Positions 35,023 to 46,761 of a stretch of DNA of 64,000 nt are shown here, piece after piece. How positions within the stretch are numbered: the first letter of the stretch is position 1; each line of letters begins with the position of its first letter. This DNA is from Erythroxylum novogranatense (lineage: Eukaryota > Streptophyta > Magnoliopsida > Malpighiales > Erythroxylaceae): NCBI GenBank assembly GCA_029891385.1, contig CM057228.1:27304714-27368713 (forward strand). The letters are read 5' to 3'. Made by a program: the position numbers and the translations under genes. The notes below the pieces were generated by a model. That model saw nothing but the letters and a program-made list of their open reading frames with translations, was not told where the DNA came from and ran no database searches.

Positions 35023-36254
35023 ATGGCAACCGATCGCCACCCGACCAAAAACCTAGGAAAGATCGTGGATGATCGGATTAACGCGGCTATGAGCTTCCTC
35101 CCAGATCGCCCGACGGCACAATACAGCTCTCAATTCACTCCAGAAATCTTGGATAGCCTCCCGGCGCCTGGCACCAAAATACCGACCCCTGAAAAATATA
35201 CTGGAAAGACCGACCCCCTGGACTACTTACAACACTTCCAGTCGATGATGAATCTGCACTGCGTGCCAGATGCCATCCAATGTAAGGCTTTCTGCACGGC
35301 CTTTCAAGAGGGAGCCCGACGATGGTTCAATAGTCTACCTCCGGGCTATATCACTTGCTTTGAGAATTTCGGGCTACTTTTCCTCAACCAGTTCGCCACC
35401 AGCAAGCGGCCACAGAAGACAGCTTTGGAGGTAATGCAACTTACCCAAGGAAGGAATGAAAGTTTGCGAGAGTTCATCACACGGTTCAATAACGAAGCGG
35501 TCGAGGTCCCCGACCTCACTTGCTCGTCCATGTTGGCCGCGCTTATGAGTAACACGAGGGATGGGGAGTTCAAGAAGTCGTTAGCTCTCGATCAACCCCG
35601 ATCCGTTCAGGAAATATGAAACAGGGCGGATAGGTACATTCGCACAAGCTGCAAAAAGGCCAGTCGAGCTGGAGAAAGCTGACCGATCGACAGGGATATC
35701 GACAGGAGTTCACCCCGCTCCACAGGCGATATGCAGAAGTACTGGCGGCCATGAGAGCGGATGGGAAAACTATCCGAGAGCCCGATAAAATGAAGACTTC
35801 CTACAAGGATAGGAACCCCAATTTATATTGCCGTTTCCACAAAGAGGTCGGTAATGATACGGAAGATTGCTGGCAGTTAAAAAAAGAAATCGAATTCCTC
35901 ATAAAAAAAGGAAGGGTGGGGATGATTCGTGAGTTACGAACAAAATGCCGATCGGGATAATCAGCGCAGGACAGGTCGGCCAGACAATAGGCGACCGTCC
36001 TAGAGACGAAACGACAGGAATGATGGGAGGAGGCAGAATGCGAATACAGATAATCGTCGAGAAGAGAGGGAACGATCGAGGGAAAGAAACGACAGAAACG
36101 CTGAGCAACAAGACGACCGACCGACTGGGGTCATTAACACAATATTCGGTGGAAACGCAGCAGGAGGATCCACCGCTAAAGGGAGAAAAAGATATGTCAA
36201 ACAGGTCGGCAGAGACTCATCCACCAAAAGGCCGAGGGAGAACGACGGGATGAT
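35023..36254 (+). pseudogene. Tat element gag
   Basis: An open stretch of 198 codons (35023-35619) holds the retrotransposon gag core: TDPLDYLQHFQSMMNLH, FQEGARRWFNSLPPG, then NESLREFITRFNNE. It ends at TGA (35617-35619), where the family has a tryptophan codon. A frameshift follows. The C-terminal part resumes in another frame at about 35660-35960 with RNPNLYCRFHKEVGNDTEDC, the CxxxHx4-6C-type knuckle region, and a basic tail. It packages element RNA in intact relatives. Confidence 0.85.
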
Positions 36255-36305
36255 ATCGTTCAGTCAGACCTTGATGGAGTAAGTTGCCCTCATGATGATG
36301 CCCTC

Positions 36306-39300
36306 GTGGTAAACCTGAACATGGACGGCTACGAGGTGAAGCGGGTGGTGATTGATACTGACAGCTCGGTCAACTTGTTGTATTATGAGGCCTTCAAGCA
36401 GATGGAGGTACCCGAAGATCGACTACTGCCCATAGACGGACCTATCAAAGGGGTAACTAGAGCATCAGCCTACCCATTCGCCCGAGTCTATTTAAAAGTG
36501 AAGTTCGGGCAAAAGCCGTGTCAAATAGAAAGGGATGTAGAATTCCTAGTCGTAAAGTTTCAAGGGGCATACAATGCAATAATCGGACGAGCTACCCAGA
36601 ATGCCCTTAGAGCGGTCGTCTCTACTTACTACCAGGCGATGAAATTCCCAACGCCTCATGAAATCGGCACTGTTAGGGGTCAGCAGAGAATCGCAAGGGA
36701 GTGCTACTTAGCAGAAACAAAAACGTTAGACGGGGCGGTAGTCTTGGTGAGCTCTCTTAATGTGAGAGCCGATGAGGAGACGGATAGGATGAACCCAGTG
36801 GAAGAAACGCAGCGGGTCGTACTGGACAAAGCCGACCCCTCTAAATTCACAAACCTAGGTTCCGAGCTGCAGAAAGACCTGATTAAAGAAATCACAGAAT
36901 GTCTGGTGAAAAATATATCAATTTTTGCTTGGGTACCGAGCGACATGCCTGGAATTACTCGATCAGTTGCATCGCACTCTTTTGGTATTCGGCATGACTG
37001 CAAGCCGATCAGACAAAAGAAGCGATGGCACAGCAAGGAGCGACAGGAGGTGATCGAGAAAGAAGTAGAGAAATTACTTGAGGCCGGGTTCATCCGAGAA
37101 GTCAAGTACCCCGAATGGCTCGCCAATGTGATTTTAGTGAAAAAGAAGAACGGGAAGTGAAAAATGTGCATCGATTTCACCGACCTTAACAAAGCATGTC
37201 CAAAGGACAGTTTCTCCCTTCCCAAGATCGACCAGTTAGTAGACTCTACCTCAAGGCACGAACTTCTCAGCTTCCTGGACGCTTTCTCGGGCTATCATCA
37301 GATTCAAATGAGTCTGGAAGACGAAGAAAAGACCGCCTTCATAACCGACCAAGGCACATATTGCTACCAAGTGATGCCTTTCAGCTTGAAGAACGCGGGG
37401 GCGACCTATCAGCGGTTCGTCATAGAGGTCTTTAAAAAACAGATCGGCCGGTCGGTGGAAGCTTATGTGGATGATATGGTGGTCAAAAGTAAGACAGTCT
37501 TGAAGCACGTGGAAGATCTCAAGGAAGTCTTCCAGACCCTGAATAAATTTCAGATGAAGCTGAACCCAAAAAAATGCATTTTTGGGGTAGCATCCGAAAA
37601 ATTCCTGGGGTTTATGATCACTCAGCGGGGGATTAAAGCTAATCCAGAGAAGATTGAAGCCATCATCCAGATGCCTTCGCCGCAATGCTTGAAAGATATA
37701 CAGATATTGATCGGTCGGATAGTCTCGCTGAGCAGATTTGTCTCCAGAATGAGAGACAAGTGCCTCCCTTTCTTCAAAGTTTTAAGGAAAACGGATGTGA
37801 CGCAATTTTGATGGCCAGATGAGTGCGAAAGGGCGTTTTAACAATTAAAGCTATATTTGTCTAGCCCGCCCATCCTGCAGAGCCCGGTTGAAAGAGAGAA
37901 TCTGATTCTATACTTGGCAGTCACGGAGGGGTCGATTAGCGCAGTTCTTGTCCGCTAGGAGGGAAATGAACAACACCCGGTCTACTACGTCAGTAAGGTG
38001 TTGACCGGACCAAAGACGCGGTACGCCCCTATAGAAAAGCTAGCCCTCACCTTGATAATGTCAGCACGAAAGTTAAGACCTTACTTCCAAAGTCACACCA
38101 TCAAAGTATTGACTGACCAACCCCTCAGGCAATGTCTTCAAAAGCTCGAAACCTTGGGTCGACTAATAAAGTGGGCAGTAGAATAGGGGAATTTTGATAT
38201 CCAGTATAAGCCCCGGACGACGATCAAGGCACAGGTGTTGGCAGACTTCATCGCAGAAATGAGTCAACCAGACTCGCAGTTTGAGCAATCCCCCGCCTGG
38301 AGCTTGTTTGTTGACGGGTCGTCCAATGCCGAGGGATGCGAAGCGGGAGTAGTACTGATCAACCCGCACAATGAAGAAAAGGTAGAATATACCCTTCAGC
38401 TCGAGTTCAAGGCCTCCAATAACGAAGCAGAATACGAGGCCCTGATAGCCGGCCTCCAATTGGCCAGGAAAATAGAAGTTAAACACTTAAAGGTGTACAA
38501 CGATAGCCAAGTAGTGGTCGGCCAAATTACTGGACAGAATGAAGCCAAGGGGAACAACATGATCAAATACCTAGAGTTGGTACAGGAGTTGAAAAACTTC
38601 GAGCAATATTCGGTCAATAGAATAGAGTGAGCCCGGAATATTAGGGCAGACGCGCTCTCCAGAATGGCTTCTGACCGGGATGCCAAAAATAATGTTCTGA
38701 TCGAACGACTAGACTAGCCTAGCATCTAGAAGACCCAAGAAGTTCTTGATCTAAGCACCGGTCGGTCAGGTTGGATGGAGCCGATCAGACAGTACCTCTT
38801 GGAGGGAACGCAACCTGAAGAAGCATTGGAGGCCAAGAAACTAAGAATAAAGGCAGCCGAGTACACGGTCATTAGTGGCACTTTATACAAGCGATCCTAC
38901 GACTGGCCACTACTTCGATGCTTGAATGAAGAAGAAGCCGAGCAGGCAATGACTGAAGTCCACGAAGGAATGTGCGGAAATCATGTAGGAGGCAGAATGT
39001 TGGCTCACAGACTAATCAGACAGGGGTACTACTGGCCGACAATGAGAAGAGACTGCCAGGAGAATGTCGACCGGTGTGAGGCTTGCCAGAAAAATGATAG
39101 CCTGTCTCATCAACCGACCGAAAAGATGAAAATCGTAAGCCATCCCATCCCCTTTGCTCAGTGGGGGATGGACATACTGGGGCCTTTCCCTCTCGGTCCT
39201 GGACAGAAGAAGTTCTTGATAGTAGCAGTAGAATATTTCACCAAGTGGGTTGAAGCGGAAGCGGTCGCCACCGAACAAAAGGTGGAGAACTTCGTGAAAA

Positions 39301-39992
39301 GGAATATACTAACCCGCTTCGGGATGCCTATGGTGTTGATTACAGACAATGGTCGGCAGTTCGACAACGACAAGTTCAGAGACTTCTGCGACCGACTAAA
39401 GATAAGACTACAATTAACCTCAGTAGCTCACCCTCAGAGCAACGGCCTTGCGGAGAATATCAACAAAAAAATAATGAATGCTCTCAAGAAGCGCCTAGAC
39501 GGACGAAGGACTTGGGTGGAAGAAGTAGACGAAGTATTATGGGCATACAGAACCACATCGAACGGAGCCACAGGGGAAACACCGTTCAGGATGACCTTTG
39601 GGGCAGAAGCCCTGGTTCCAGTAGAAGTGGCATTGCATAATCAAAGGGTGTCGGGCTATGAAGAAGAGCGGAATGATGAAGCCCACAAAGCGGAACTCGT
39701 TCTCCTCAGTGAGGACAGAGAAAGGGCTGCCGCTGGTTCGAAAGCCGTCAGGCAGAAGGCAACGAGGTTCTACAACAGAAGGGTAAAGTCGAGCGATGTA
39801 AAGATAGGCGGGTACGTCCTGCGAAAGGCCGAGGCGGCCGGAAAGCATCCTGGAAAGCTTGGACAGACGTGAGAAGGACCTTATCGGGTGATTAACCAAG
39901 TCGGGCATGGTTCTTACATCCTACGCGATGCGAAAGAGAAGGTTCTACCAAGGCCTTGGAACTCTCGAAATTTGAAGGCATTCTACCAATAG
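36306..39992 (+). pseudogene. Tat element pol (protease, RT, RNase H, second RNase H, integrase)
   Basis: In order: aspartic protease near 36348 with VIDTDSSVNLLYY, where the usual DTG is DTD; reverse transcriptase with ACPKDSFSLPKID, LDAFSGYHQI and the catalytic YVDDMVVKS (about 37463); RNase H to about 38260; a second RNase H beginning WSLFVDGSSNAEGCEAG (38297); and integrase from 38775 with the H2C2 finger, WGMDILGPFP, ITDNGRQF and HPQSNGLAEN, so D, D and E are present. Stops interrupt it at 37158, 37809, 37955, 38184, 38628 and 39870; those at 37158 and 39870 replace expected tryptophans (TGG to TGA). The end is NLKAFYQ at about 39990. Confidence 0.92.
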
Positions 39993-40183
39993 ATAAGTTT
40001 TATTTTAGTTAATCTTTGCTTATTACCATTTTTATATACAACGTGTGGGAATCTTTTTCCCGTCCCTGCTAGACAGATTTTTAAATGGCCCACGCCCTCA
40101 TTATCATCAATAAAAGGGTTTTCAGATTTCTTGGCAATAAAAAGTTCCATTATGTGTGGCAAAGAGTAAAAAATCCAATCAAC

Positions 40184-40860
40184 CATCGCCCGACATCTCC
40201 ATAGATCGACTACGATCGGTCGGGTCACCAAGATAAGATCCTTGAGACCCTCGCTCGCCATCGCCCGGTATCTCCATAGATCGACTACGGTCGATCTGGT
40301 CACCAAGACAAGATCCTTGGGACCCTCGCTCTCCATCACCCGGCATCTCCATAGATCGACTACGGTCGGTCGGGTCGCCAAGACAAGAACCTTGGGACCC
40401 TCGCTCGCCATCGCCTGACATCTCCATAGATCGACTACGATCGGTCGGGTTGCCAAGACAAGATCCTTGGGACCCTCGCTCGCCATCGCCCGGCATCTTC
40501 ATAGCTCGACTACGGTCGGTTGGGTCGCCAAGACAAAATCCTTGGGACCCTCGCTCGCCATCGCCCAGCATCTCCATAGATCGACTACGGTCGGTCGGGT
40601 TGCCAAGACAAGATCCTTAGGTCCCTTGCTCGTCATCGCCTGACATCTCCATAGCTCGACTACGGTCGGTCGGGTCGCCAAGACAAGATCCTTGGGACCC
40701 TCGTTCGCAATCACCCGGCATCTACATAGCTCGACTACGGTTGGTCGGGTCGTCAAGACAAGATCCTTGAGACCCTCACTCGCCATCGTTCGGCATCTAC
40801 ATAGCTCGACTATTGATCGACCAGGCCGCCGAGACGAAATCCTCGGGACCATCGATCTCC
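40184..40860. repeat. 75-bp tandem repeat array, nine copies
   Basis: Copies start at 40184, 40259, 40334, 40409, 40484, 40559, 40634, 40709 and 40784, exactly 75 bp apart, each with CATCGCCCGGCATCTCCATA and a TCGGTCGGGT motif. Two degenerate units follow to about 40970. As 75 is divisible by 3, frames without stops stay open, which explains the long repetitive minus-strand ORFs here (25-residue period). Confidence 0.95.
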
Positions 40861-41153
40861 CTCGCCTATTGCTCGGCCAGGTCGCCAAGACAAGACTCTT
40901 GGGACCCTCGCTCGGCATCGGCACTGATCGACTGCGGTCGATCTGTCGTCAAGACGAGATCCTTGGGACCTCAGTTCGGACCCTACTATAAGTCGACCTC
41001 AAAGCCGGTCGACTATGAGCAACTTCATCAAAATTCACCATACATTGAAAGCAAAGAGCATAAATACGATAAATAACATCAGAAAAAATGAAGCAAAAGT
41101 AAAGATTGCATTAATGTAAATTTGCCCTGGTCACAAGCCCGACCAGGTGAGCT

Positions 41154-43454
41154 TCAAAAATCTACAAAAGGAGAAGTGGGCAGATGCCCAGGGGATGCCT
41201 CGGAAGCAGGCGGAAAAGTCGAAAAGGGAGCAGGGTCCAAGGGAACTGCCGGAGAAGTATCCTCACGAGGAAGCTCGTCCTCCTCAGCCGAGCTAAGGTC
41301 CAGCTCCTCAATCGGGACTGACCCCCGGTCCTCCATGGCTCTCTCCTTTACTTCCTCCAAAGAGAGGCCAAGGGCGGTAGGAAGTAGCGGCTCGGCAAAC
41401 CCCCCAAACAAAGGACCGTCCGACCCCTCAGGAACATAGGCGTCATAGCAATTCTTCAAGATCATGAGGGCCAAGTCACAGGAGTACTCCAAGCACTCCT
41501 CCTGCAAGAACCGCCTCTGCCATCGCATGATCGCCTCGACCCTTTGTTCCTTTACGGAGGCTTGCACCCTCCTCAGCGTATCTTCGATTTGCGCCTAGTC
41601 CTCGAGGGATTTTTCCTTAAGCGCCCTCTCCGGCTCCAGCTTCCCTCGCAACATCGCGTATTCCTCGGACAGCTTGTTCCTCGCTTCCATCGCCCTCACC
41701 CTCTCGACCTCCTCCCCGGTGAGCCGAGCTTTCAAAGCGCTCCTCTCCTCCTCTCCCGAAGCGAGTTGAGCTCTCATGATGTCACGCTCCTCCTCCCAGA
41801 GTTTCTTCTCCTCCTCCAAGGAAGAGAGTTGAGCCCGGGAGAAGTCTCCTTCTTCTCTGACCTCCGAGAGCTCGGTCTTTAAACCGTCCACCTGCTCCAG
41901 TAGGGAATGGACCTCCCGATTCAGCAGCTCGATACGTTGACGCATGGACAGAGTGAGAGCCACCTCCCTCATGGAATTGCGGATGGCACGGCCCGTCAAC
42001 TCCTCAACATCTAACGCGTCAAAGCGCTCCTCGTTCGAAGGAGGAATGATCCTCTCAACGATATGAAGAGTCACTTCGATGTTGGCGATCGAGGCAGTCT
42101 TCTCAAGGCTAATCGCCGGCTCCCACTTGTCAGCACTCCCCGCTGGCTTCTTCCCTTTACCTTGGGCAGACGGGGCAGCACGATCTCCCACTTTCTCCTT
42201 CCCCTTGCTTCGGTCCAAGGGGCGAGGAGATATATCGACTACTTGAGGAGATCGGTTGACTACTCGAGGCCCCCTTCTCATCTTCAGAGGTCGTTCACTC
42301 TCCTCCTCTTCCTCGACGACAACCGAGCCTCGACCAAGCGGGATGACCACAAAGAAAGTCGTGATGGCTCGGAGACGGTAGGAGGAACATTCCGCTGCTC
42401 GGAAGCAATGGGCCGAACAACAATTGAACTGACCTCTCCCCTATCCTCCTGTCCTCTGGCCTCCGAAGGCCCGACGACCTTGCGCTTACCCTTGGCAGAC
42501 TTGGGAGGGCCGGGGAAAGCATGAACCTTGACCATGGCTGCACAAACAACGAAAGCAGGTTAGAAATCGAACAAAAACCTACAAGCATGAAAAATAATTC
42601 AACCATGAGGGGTCAACCAGGCGGGGCGGTTCCCTCTCCTAGCCCGCTAACTTATGGCGGGGGGTCAATTAGCAAAGAGTTGGCCGAGGCCCCCCACCGT
42701 ATCTCGAAATGAGCCGAGCGAAGTTATATTGGCCGAGCTCCTTTATACGGCCGACCACTCCCCGCTCCTCTCTGGAAAGAAACAGACTCGACGAGTCGTT
42801 CCATCGCTCGGCTAGGGGATACCTCCACGGCTGGGACTCGGAGGAAGATCCCGGAGGCTTCACGAAGAAATATTTCGTTCGCCAACCGGTAATTTTAGAG
42901 GTCGTCCCGGCTGGGAGATACTGGGCATCCTTATACATCAGGGAAGGAATGCCACCCCCAGAGCTCGGACTCTAGTGGCGCAGAATGTTGACCGAAGGCA
43001 GACAGCCAAACTGATGGCACAGCAAAGCAAGACCATTAATGAACCTCCACCCATTCGGAGGAATCTGACTCGGCCTTAGTTGATAATCAGCACACACTTC
43101 ATCCACGATCGGGACATACGGTAATCTCAAGCCGCCGACCGAGAAGGAATGCTCAGAAACGGCAAACCACCCACTTGTGCTGCTGTCGATTCTTTCATTC
43201 GCCGAGGCCAGCCTAAGCTCCCAGGACCGAGGGATTCCATTTCTAAGAACCGACCGACTCAACTCCGTCGCGGACATCCTCGATTTACCTTTGGGCGGCT
43301 CTTTAACGACTAGCCCATCCTTCCTCTCTCTTGTCGAAATCTCTTCGACATCTCCCAACCTCGACATTGCCACCTCCTCAGCGGAAACTTCAGACACCCT
43401 TTCGGCGACATCATCCTTCGGAGAAACCCCACTTCGAGAACCGGTGGACGACAT
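41154..43454 (-). pseudogene. Antisense gene of the Tat element (plant transposon-type domain plus coiled coil)
   Basis: Runs against gag-pol. The chosen ATG is at 43454 (MSSTGSRSGVSPKDD). A longer in-frame start at 43799 exists but lies upstream of the TATA box. The first exon carries YVPIVDEVCADYQL, PNGWRFINGLALLCHQFG and GWRTKYFFVKPPGS, resembling the putative plant transposon domain often annotated Transposase_28. An in-frame TAG sits at 42972-42974. A splice acceptor (TTTGTGCAG) begins exon 2 at 42537, a basic linker then a long charged coiled coil (about 41600-42050, repeated EEE/R), ending SPFVDF. A frameshift near 42355 and a TAG at 41595-41597 also break it. Antisense extra ORFs are known in Tat elements; their role is unknown. 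Confidence 0.75.
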
Positions 43455-43635
43455 GCTTACTAAGAGGAAATTTAGAAGAAAAAAATGAGGGAAAGAGACG
43501 TACCTATTTAGTGGTATGAGGTCGAAAATTTGTGCAACTCTGAAGGAAACTTCCGAAAACTGAGAATGAGAAAGAGCAGAGGAAAGCAAGAACGAAACGA
43601 GCGTGAAGAAAACTAAACCGTCTGTCGATCCTGGA

Positions 43636-43643
43636 TATTTATA
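43636..43643 (-). promoter_or_regulatory. TATA box of the antisense gene
   Basis: On the minus strand CCTTATAAATATCC, about 180 bp before the ATG at 43454. This is the best core-promoter candidate for antisense transcription inside the element. Confidence 0.55.
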
Positions 43644-44178
43644 AGGAAACGTTCGAATTGCGATCCAGCCAAAACTCGAAGCGTGGAGAAAATCCGAGCT
43701 ATCCCCGGACACGCGGCATAATCTGAACGGAGATAAATTAGGGTTAATCGAAATTCGGAGTGGCGTGAACAGTTGAAAGGACGTATGAGACAGCTGCACA
43801 ACGGTTACAAGGACGATACACTTTGGATTTTGAAAAGCTGTCAGAGGGCACGCGCCGTAAAATAATAAATGCTTCTAGTACCTTCACGCGCTCGCTAATG
43901 ATGACCACCCGACCTGCTTTAGTGCGAGCTGTCGTGCAATAAGTGCCGAGGTCGATTAGTTGGGGCACTCAGCCGACCGATCCCATTACGAGCAGTCACG
44001 CACAACTAGTCGGCATCCGACCGATCGGGACTACCCGAGCTGTCCCATGACCGAGCTACAATGCCAATGTCTGACCGATCGACCACCTTACGAGCTATCT
44101 TGCTTATGAGCTACAAGATAGCAGACGAGCAACAAAATCCTAATATACTCCTTCGACCATTCTCTTCGCTCAGACTCG

Positions 44179-44192
44179 AAGAGTAGGGGGGC
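44179..44192 (+). other. Polypurine tract of Tat element
   Basis: AAGAGTAGGGGGGC just before the 3' LTR. Confidence 0.8.
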
Positions 44193-44195
44193 TTA

Positions 44196-44625
44196 TGGTC
44201 GGGTCGGCTGAATTGGGCAAGAACCCAGTCTCAACGAAGCATGGGCCGATAGGTCCAATCACCAAAGGTCGGTCTCATACCTAATAGCTAGGTCAAGCCC
44301 AAGCCCGATCTAAGCTCCCCTCAGCCCGTCCGCATGTGAGAGACTCCCATGCACACGTAAAGATCTAAACCTAATTGCTGCTCATATATAAGGTATAATT
44401 CTATCGTTACAGAGGTACTAAAATCATAACCTAGTCTTCTCTGCATACTGCAACCTCACCTTCACCAAATAAACTAACTTGAGCGTCGGAGGGGCCAATC
44501 GGGATACAACCCCCGACGAGCCTTCTTTGTTTTGCAGGGATCTCAACGTCGAAGTCACTTCAGAAAGCAGTCGACTCATGGATCCAAACGGCAACGTTCA
44601 ATTCCGCCAGAATCCGGCAGAACCA
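44196..44625 (+). repeat. 3' LTR of Tat element
   Basis: 430 bp, same termini as the 5' LTR, about 2.3 percent different by hand count. Followed by GTATC, the right target duplication. Confidence 0.95.
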
Positions 44626-44846
44626 GTATCAATATTTTACACAAGTATAGTGGACCTGTTGATATTTGGCTATCAATGTTGTTTGCTATTACATCCAAGG
44701 GGACACATTGCTTGCAAAATGAGCATACTTCTAGGAGCTTCCACGCAATGACAACACACTCAACCCACCCAGTGGGCTTGGTATGTAATTATGAAAGAAT
44801 GGAGAGGGAACAATTGTCAACCTTCTCATGTTGTTTTTGTAGAGCT
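44626..44846 (+). pseudogene. Duplicated PIG-L fragment, right part (exon 9 and start of intron 9)
   Basis: Matches the complement of about 25671-25443 with few changes. It encodes most of exon 9 (KYSGPVDIWLSML and SRSFHAM are readable) and carries a 4-base insertion near the exon end plus an R to H change. The match stops at 'gtagagcttta', within intron 9. With 33985-34171 it makes a duplicate of about 400 bp, inverted relative to the parent gene and about 9-19 kb away. It has no promoter or neighbouring exons, so it is a gene fragment. Confidence 0.92.
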
Positions 44847-46761
44847 TTAGATTTTAGATTTCTGTACAATAACTAATGTATGTTTTAACCAAATTATGAG
44901 TTTAGCATATTACATTTAACTATACTTGTCTTTTGGTAGAAAAACAATGTTGAATAAAATTTAGCACAAATAATTGAACAAGATAAACCTCATTGAAAAT
45001 GTTTATCATATTTAATTTGAAAAATGAAAAGCTACATATCAATAGGTGTCACAAAAACTACATTGTTTTAAAATAAGATATTAAAGATAAATGAAACGAA
45101 GAATGAAGACAAGAATCTATATATGTCTTCTTATCTACAAGACAACTCTTATCTATTAGGTTAGGTTTACAATGAAGAGTCTCTTATGGTAGAACATGAT
45201 AGATTTAAGTCATATGTATTTGGGATAAGAACTTTATGATTGTATTATTCTTTTTCCACTAGGAAAATCTCTTATGAAAACCCCTCTAAATGATAGTAGT
45301 AAGTAAAAGGATAAGTACTTGAGATTTATATTGCAAACTAAAAGGAATTTCTTATGGAGGGGATCATAAAAAGTTACTTTTTCTTTTCATTTCTATGGGA
45401 AAATGAATACAACCATATTTACGAAACTCTGTATCAACAACTAATATAATCCATGGCATAATAAGTATCAATAATATGTTTGAAATGAATGAGACTCAAT
45501 CAAATATATAGATCTTTCCTCTTAAACTATCAAACAGCATCATAGATGAAAGATTCAAATTGGGGATCTGATTTGATGACCTTCTAATCAGTATGATTGA
45601 CAAAGATAACATAATTAATGTTAATCTCAGATCCAAGTTTAATCCATCAACTAACCTGTATATGTATTGATATTTGCAAAGGGGGAACAAGAAGCAACTC
45701 AGTGGGATTAACTTTGCAATCAAAGAGATGAAGCCCGATGGTAAGATGTGCCCATTTCACTTATTGGTTTCCTGAAAAACAACATCGATTCATCAGCTAA
45801 TCCAGCCCACGTGTCATCTTGCAATATGTTGGCTGTTAGACTATATATTACATGATAATTGTTCACAAATCTTCAATTAAATAAGGAGGTAATATTATCT
45901 GTGTAAATCGTTTATTAACTCTTGGTTTTACTCATTAAAATTTTGATAGAACTGTGGTTTAACAACCTTGGAAATTAAAACAAAGCAAGAAGCAAAAGAT
46001 GAAATCGCCACTGATACCTGATCCTTACTCTTCTAGATAATCAAACTGTATAAACAGCGTAGCCAACTATATCTAGATTGAGCAAAACCGGAATTGAAAA
46101 GTAAAACAGTAAATTCAATGTTGTAAGCATGCAATGAAAAGGATAAAAAACTTAATTTGTACTTGACATAAAACTTTTATGTTAAAGAAATCCCAGCCTG
46201 GAACATTTACAAAGAGGTTTCGTTATTGATTATACTATCAGACAAGTTGATGATTTTTTCAAACAGTCATTCCATTCAAACAAAAGAACGAAAAGCATGG
46301 TCCTAAATAAGTTACCGAAAGCAACAAAAATGAAGGAGAAAATTACCATGCAAGGACTTCTATTTTGAATATTGAACTGAACAAGAGGAAAGAAACAAAC
46401 TTCAACAGAATCTTGGCTCCAAATAACATAACTTTGAACAAATAAAATGGGAAGAAAATAATAAAAGGGTGTTGTGTAATAATGGAGGAGATTGAGACTT
46501 CCACCGTTACAAATTGCAAGAAAGTGTGATGCAATGATCATGAATATCCCAACCAAACTAATTTCTTCCATGTTACAGACATCATTATGCTCTATGCACA
46601 TTTCTTAACACATCCTAATTGATTATTTTACATAAAGTCAACGCTGCCGAGACATGACGATCAATTTAAACCACTTAACTGAATGACCCTGCAACTTTTA
46701 TCAGGTTCTCATGAATGTCAAACACAGAAATGTTATGCAAGTACAGAAGCGTAGAACTCAC
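44847..46761. other. AT-rich intergenic sequence
   Basis: No gene recognised. A hydrophobic minus-strand ORF at 46230-46601 lacks any family resemblance and sits where further exons of the 46762-47202 fragment would be expected; it does not match them. Confidence 0.45.

Larger units (their letters stand above)
34172..44625 (+). mobile_element. Ty3/gypsy retrotransposon, Tat lineage, young but coding-defective
   Basis: The element is 10454 bp. LTRs of 430 bp (34172-34601 and 44196-44625) differ at about 10 sites by hand alignment. The target duplication is GTATC on the right and TTATC on the left (one change). Order: PBS, gag, protease, reverse transcriptase, RNase H, a second archaeal-type RNase H domain, integrase, then a 4.2 kb 3' region with a 75-bp tandem array and an antisense gene. 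The second RNase H and long 3' region identify the Tat lineage. Several stops and frameshifts in gag-pol mean it needs helper proteins to move now. It interrupts a duplicate of PIG-L exon 9. Confidence 0.95.

Noticed and set aside
36704..37225. 173-codon minus-strand ORF opposite Tat pol
   Set aside because: Shadow of the protease/RT reading frame on the other strand.
40184..40860. CRISPR-like repeat array
   Set aside because: Repeats are head-to-tail with no unique spacers, and the genome is a plant.
39983..40924. Long minus-strand repetitive ORFs with a 25-residue period
   Set aside because: They are open only because the 75-bp tandem repeat is divisible by three; no start context, domain or composition supports a protein.
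46230..46601. 123-codon hydrophobic minus-strand ORF
   Set aside because: AT-rich composition produces hydrophobic shadows; no family resemblance, and it does not match the missing acyltransferase exons.
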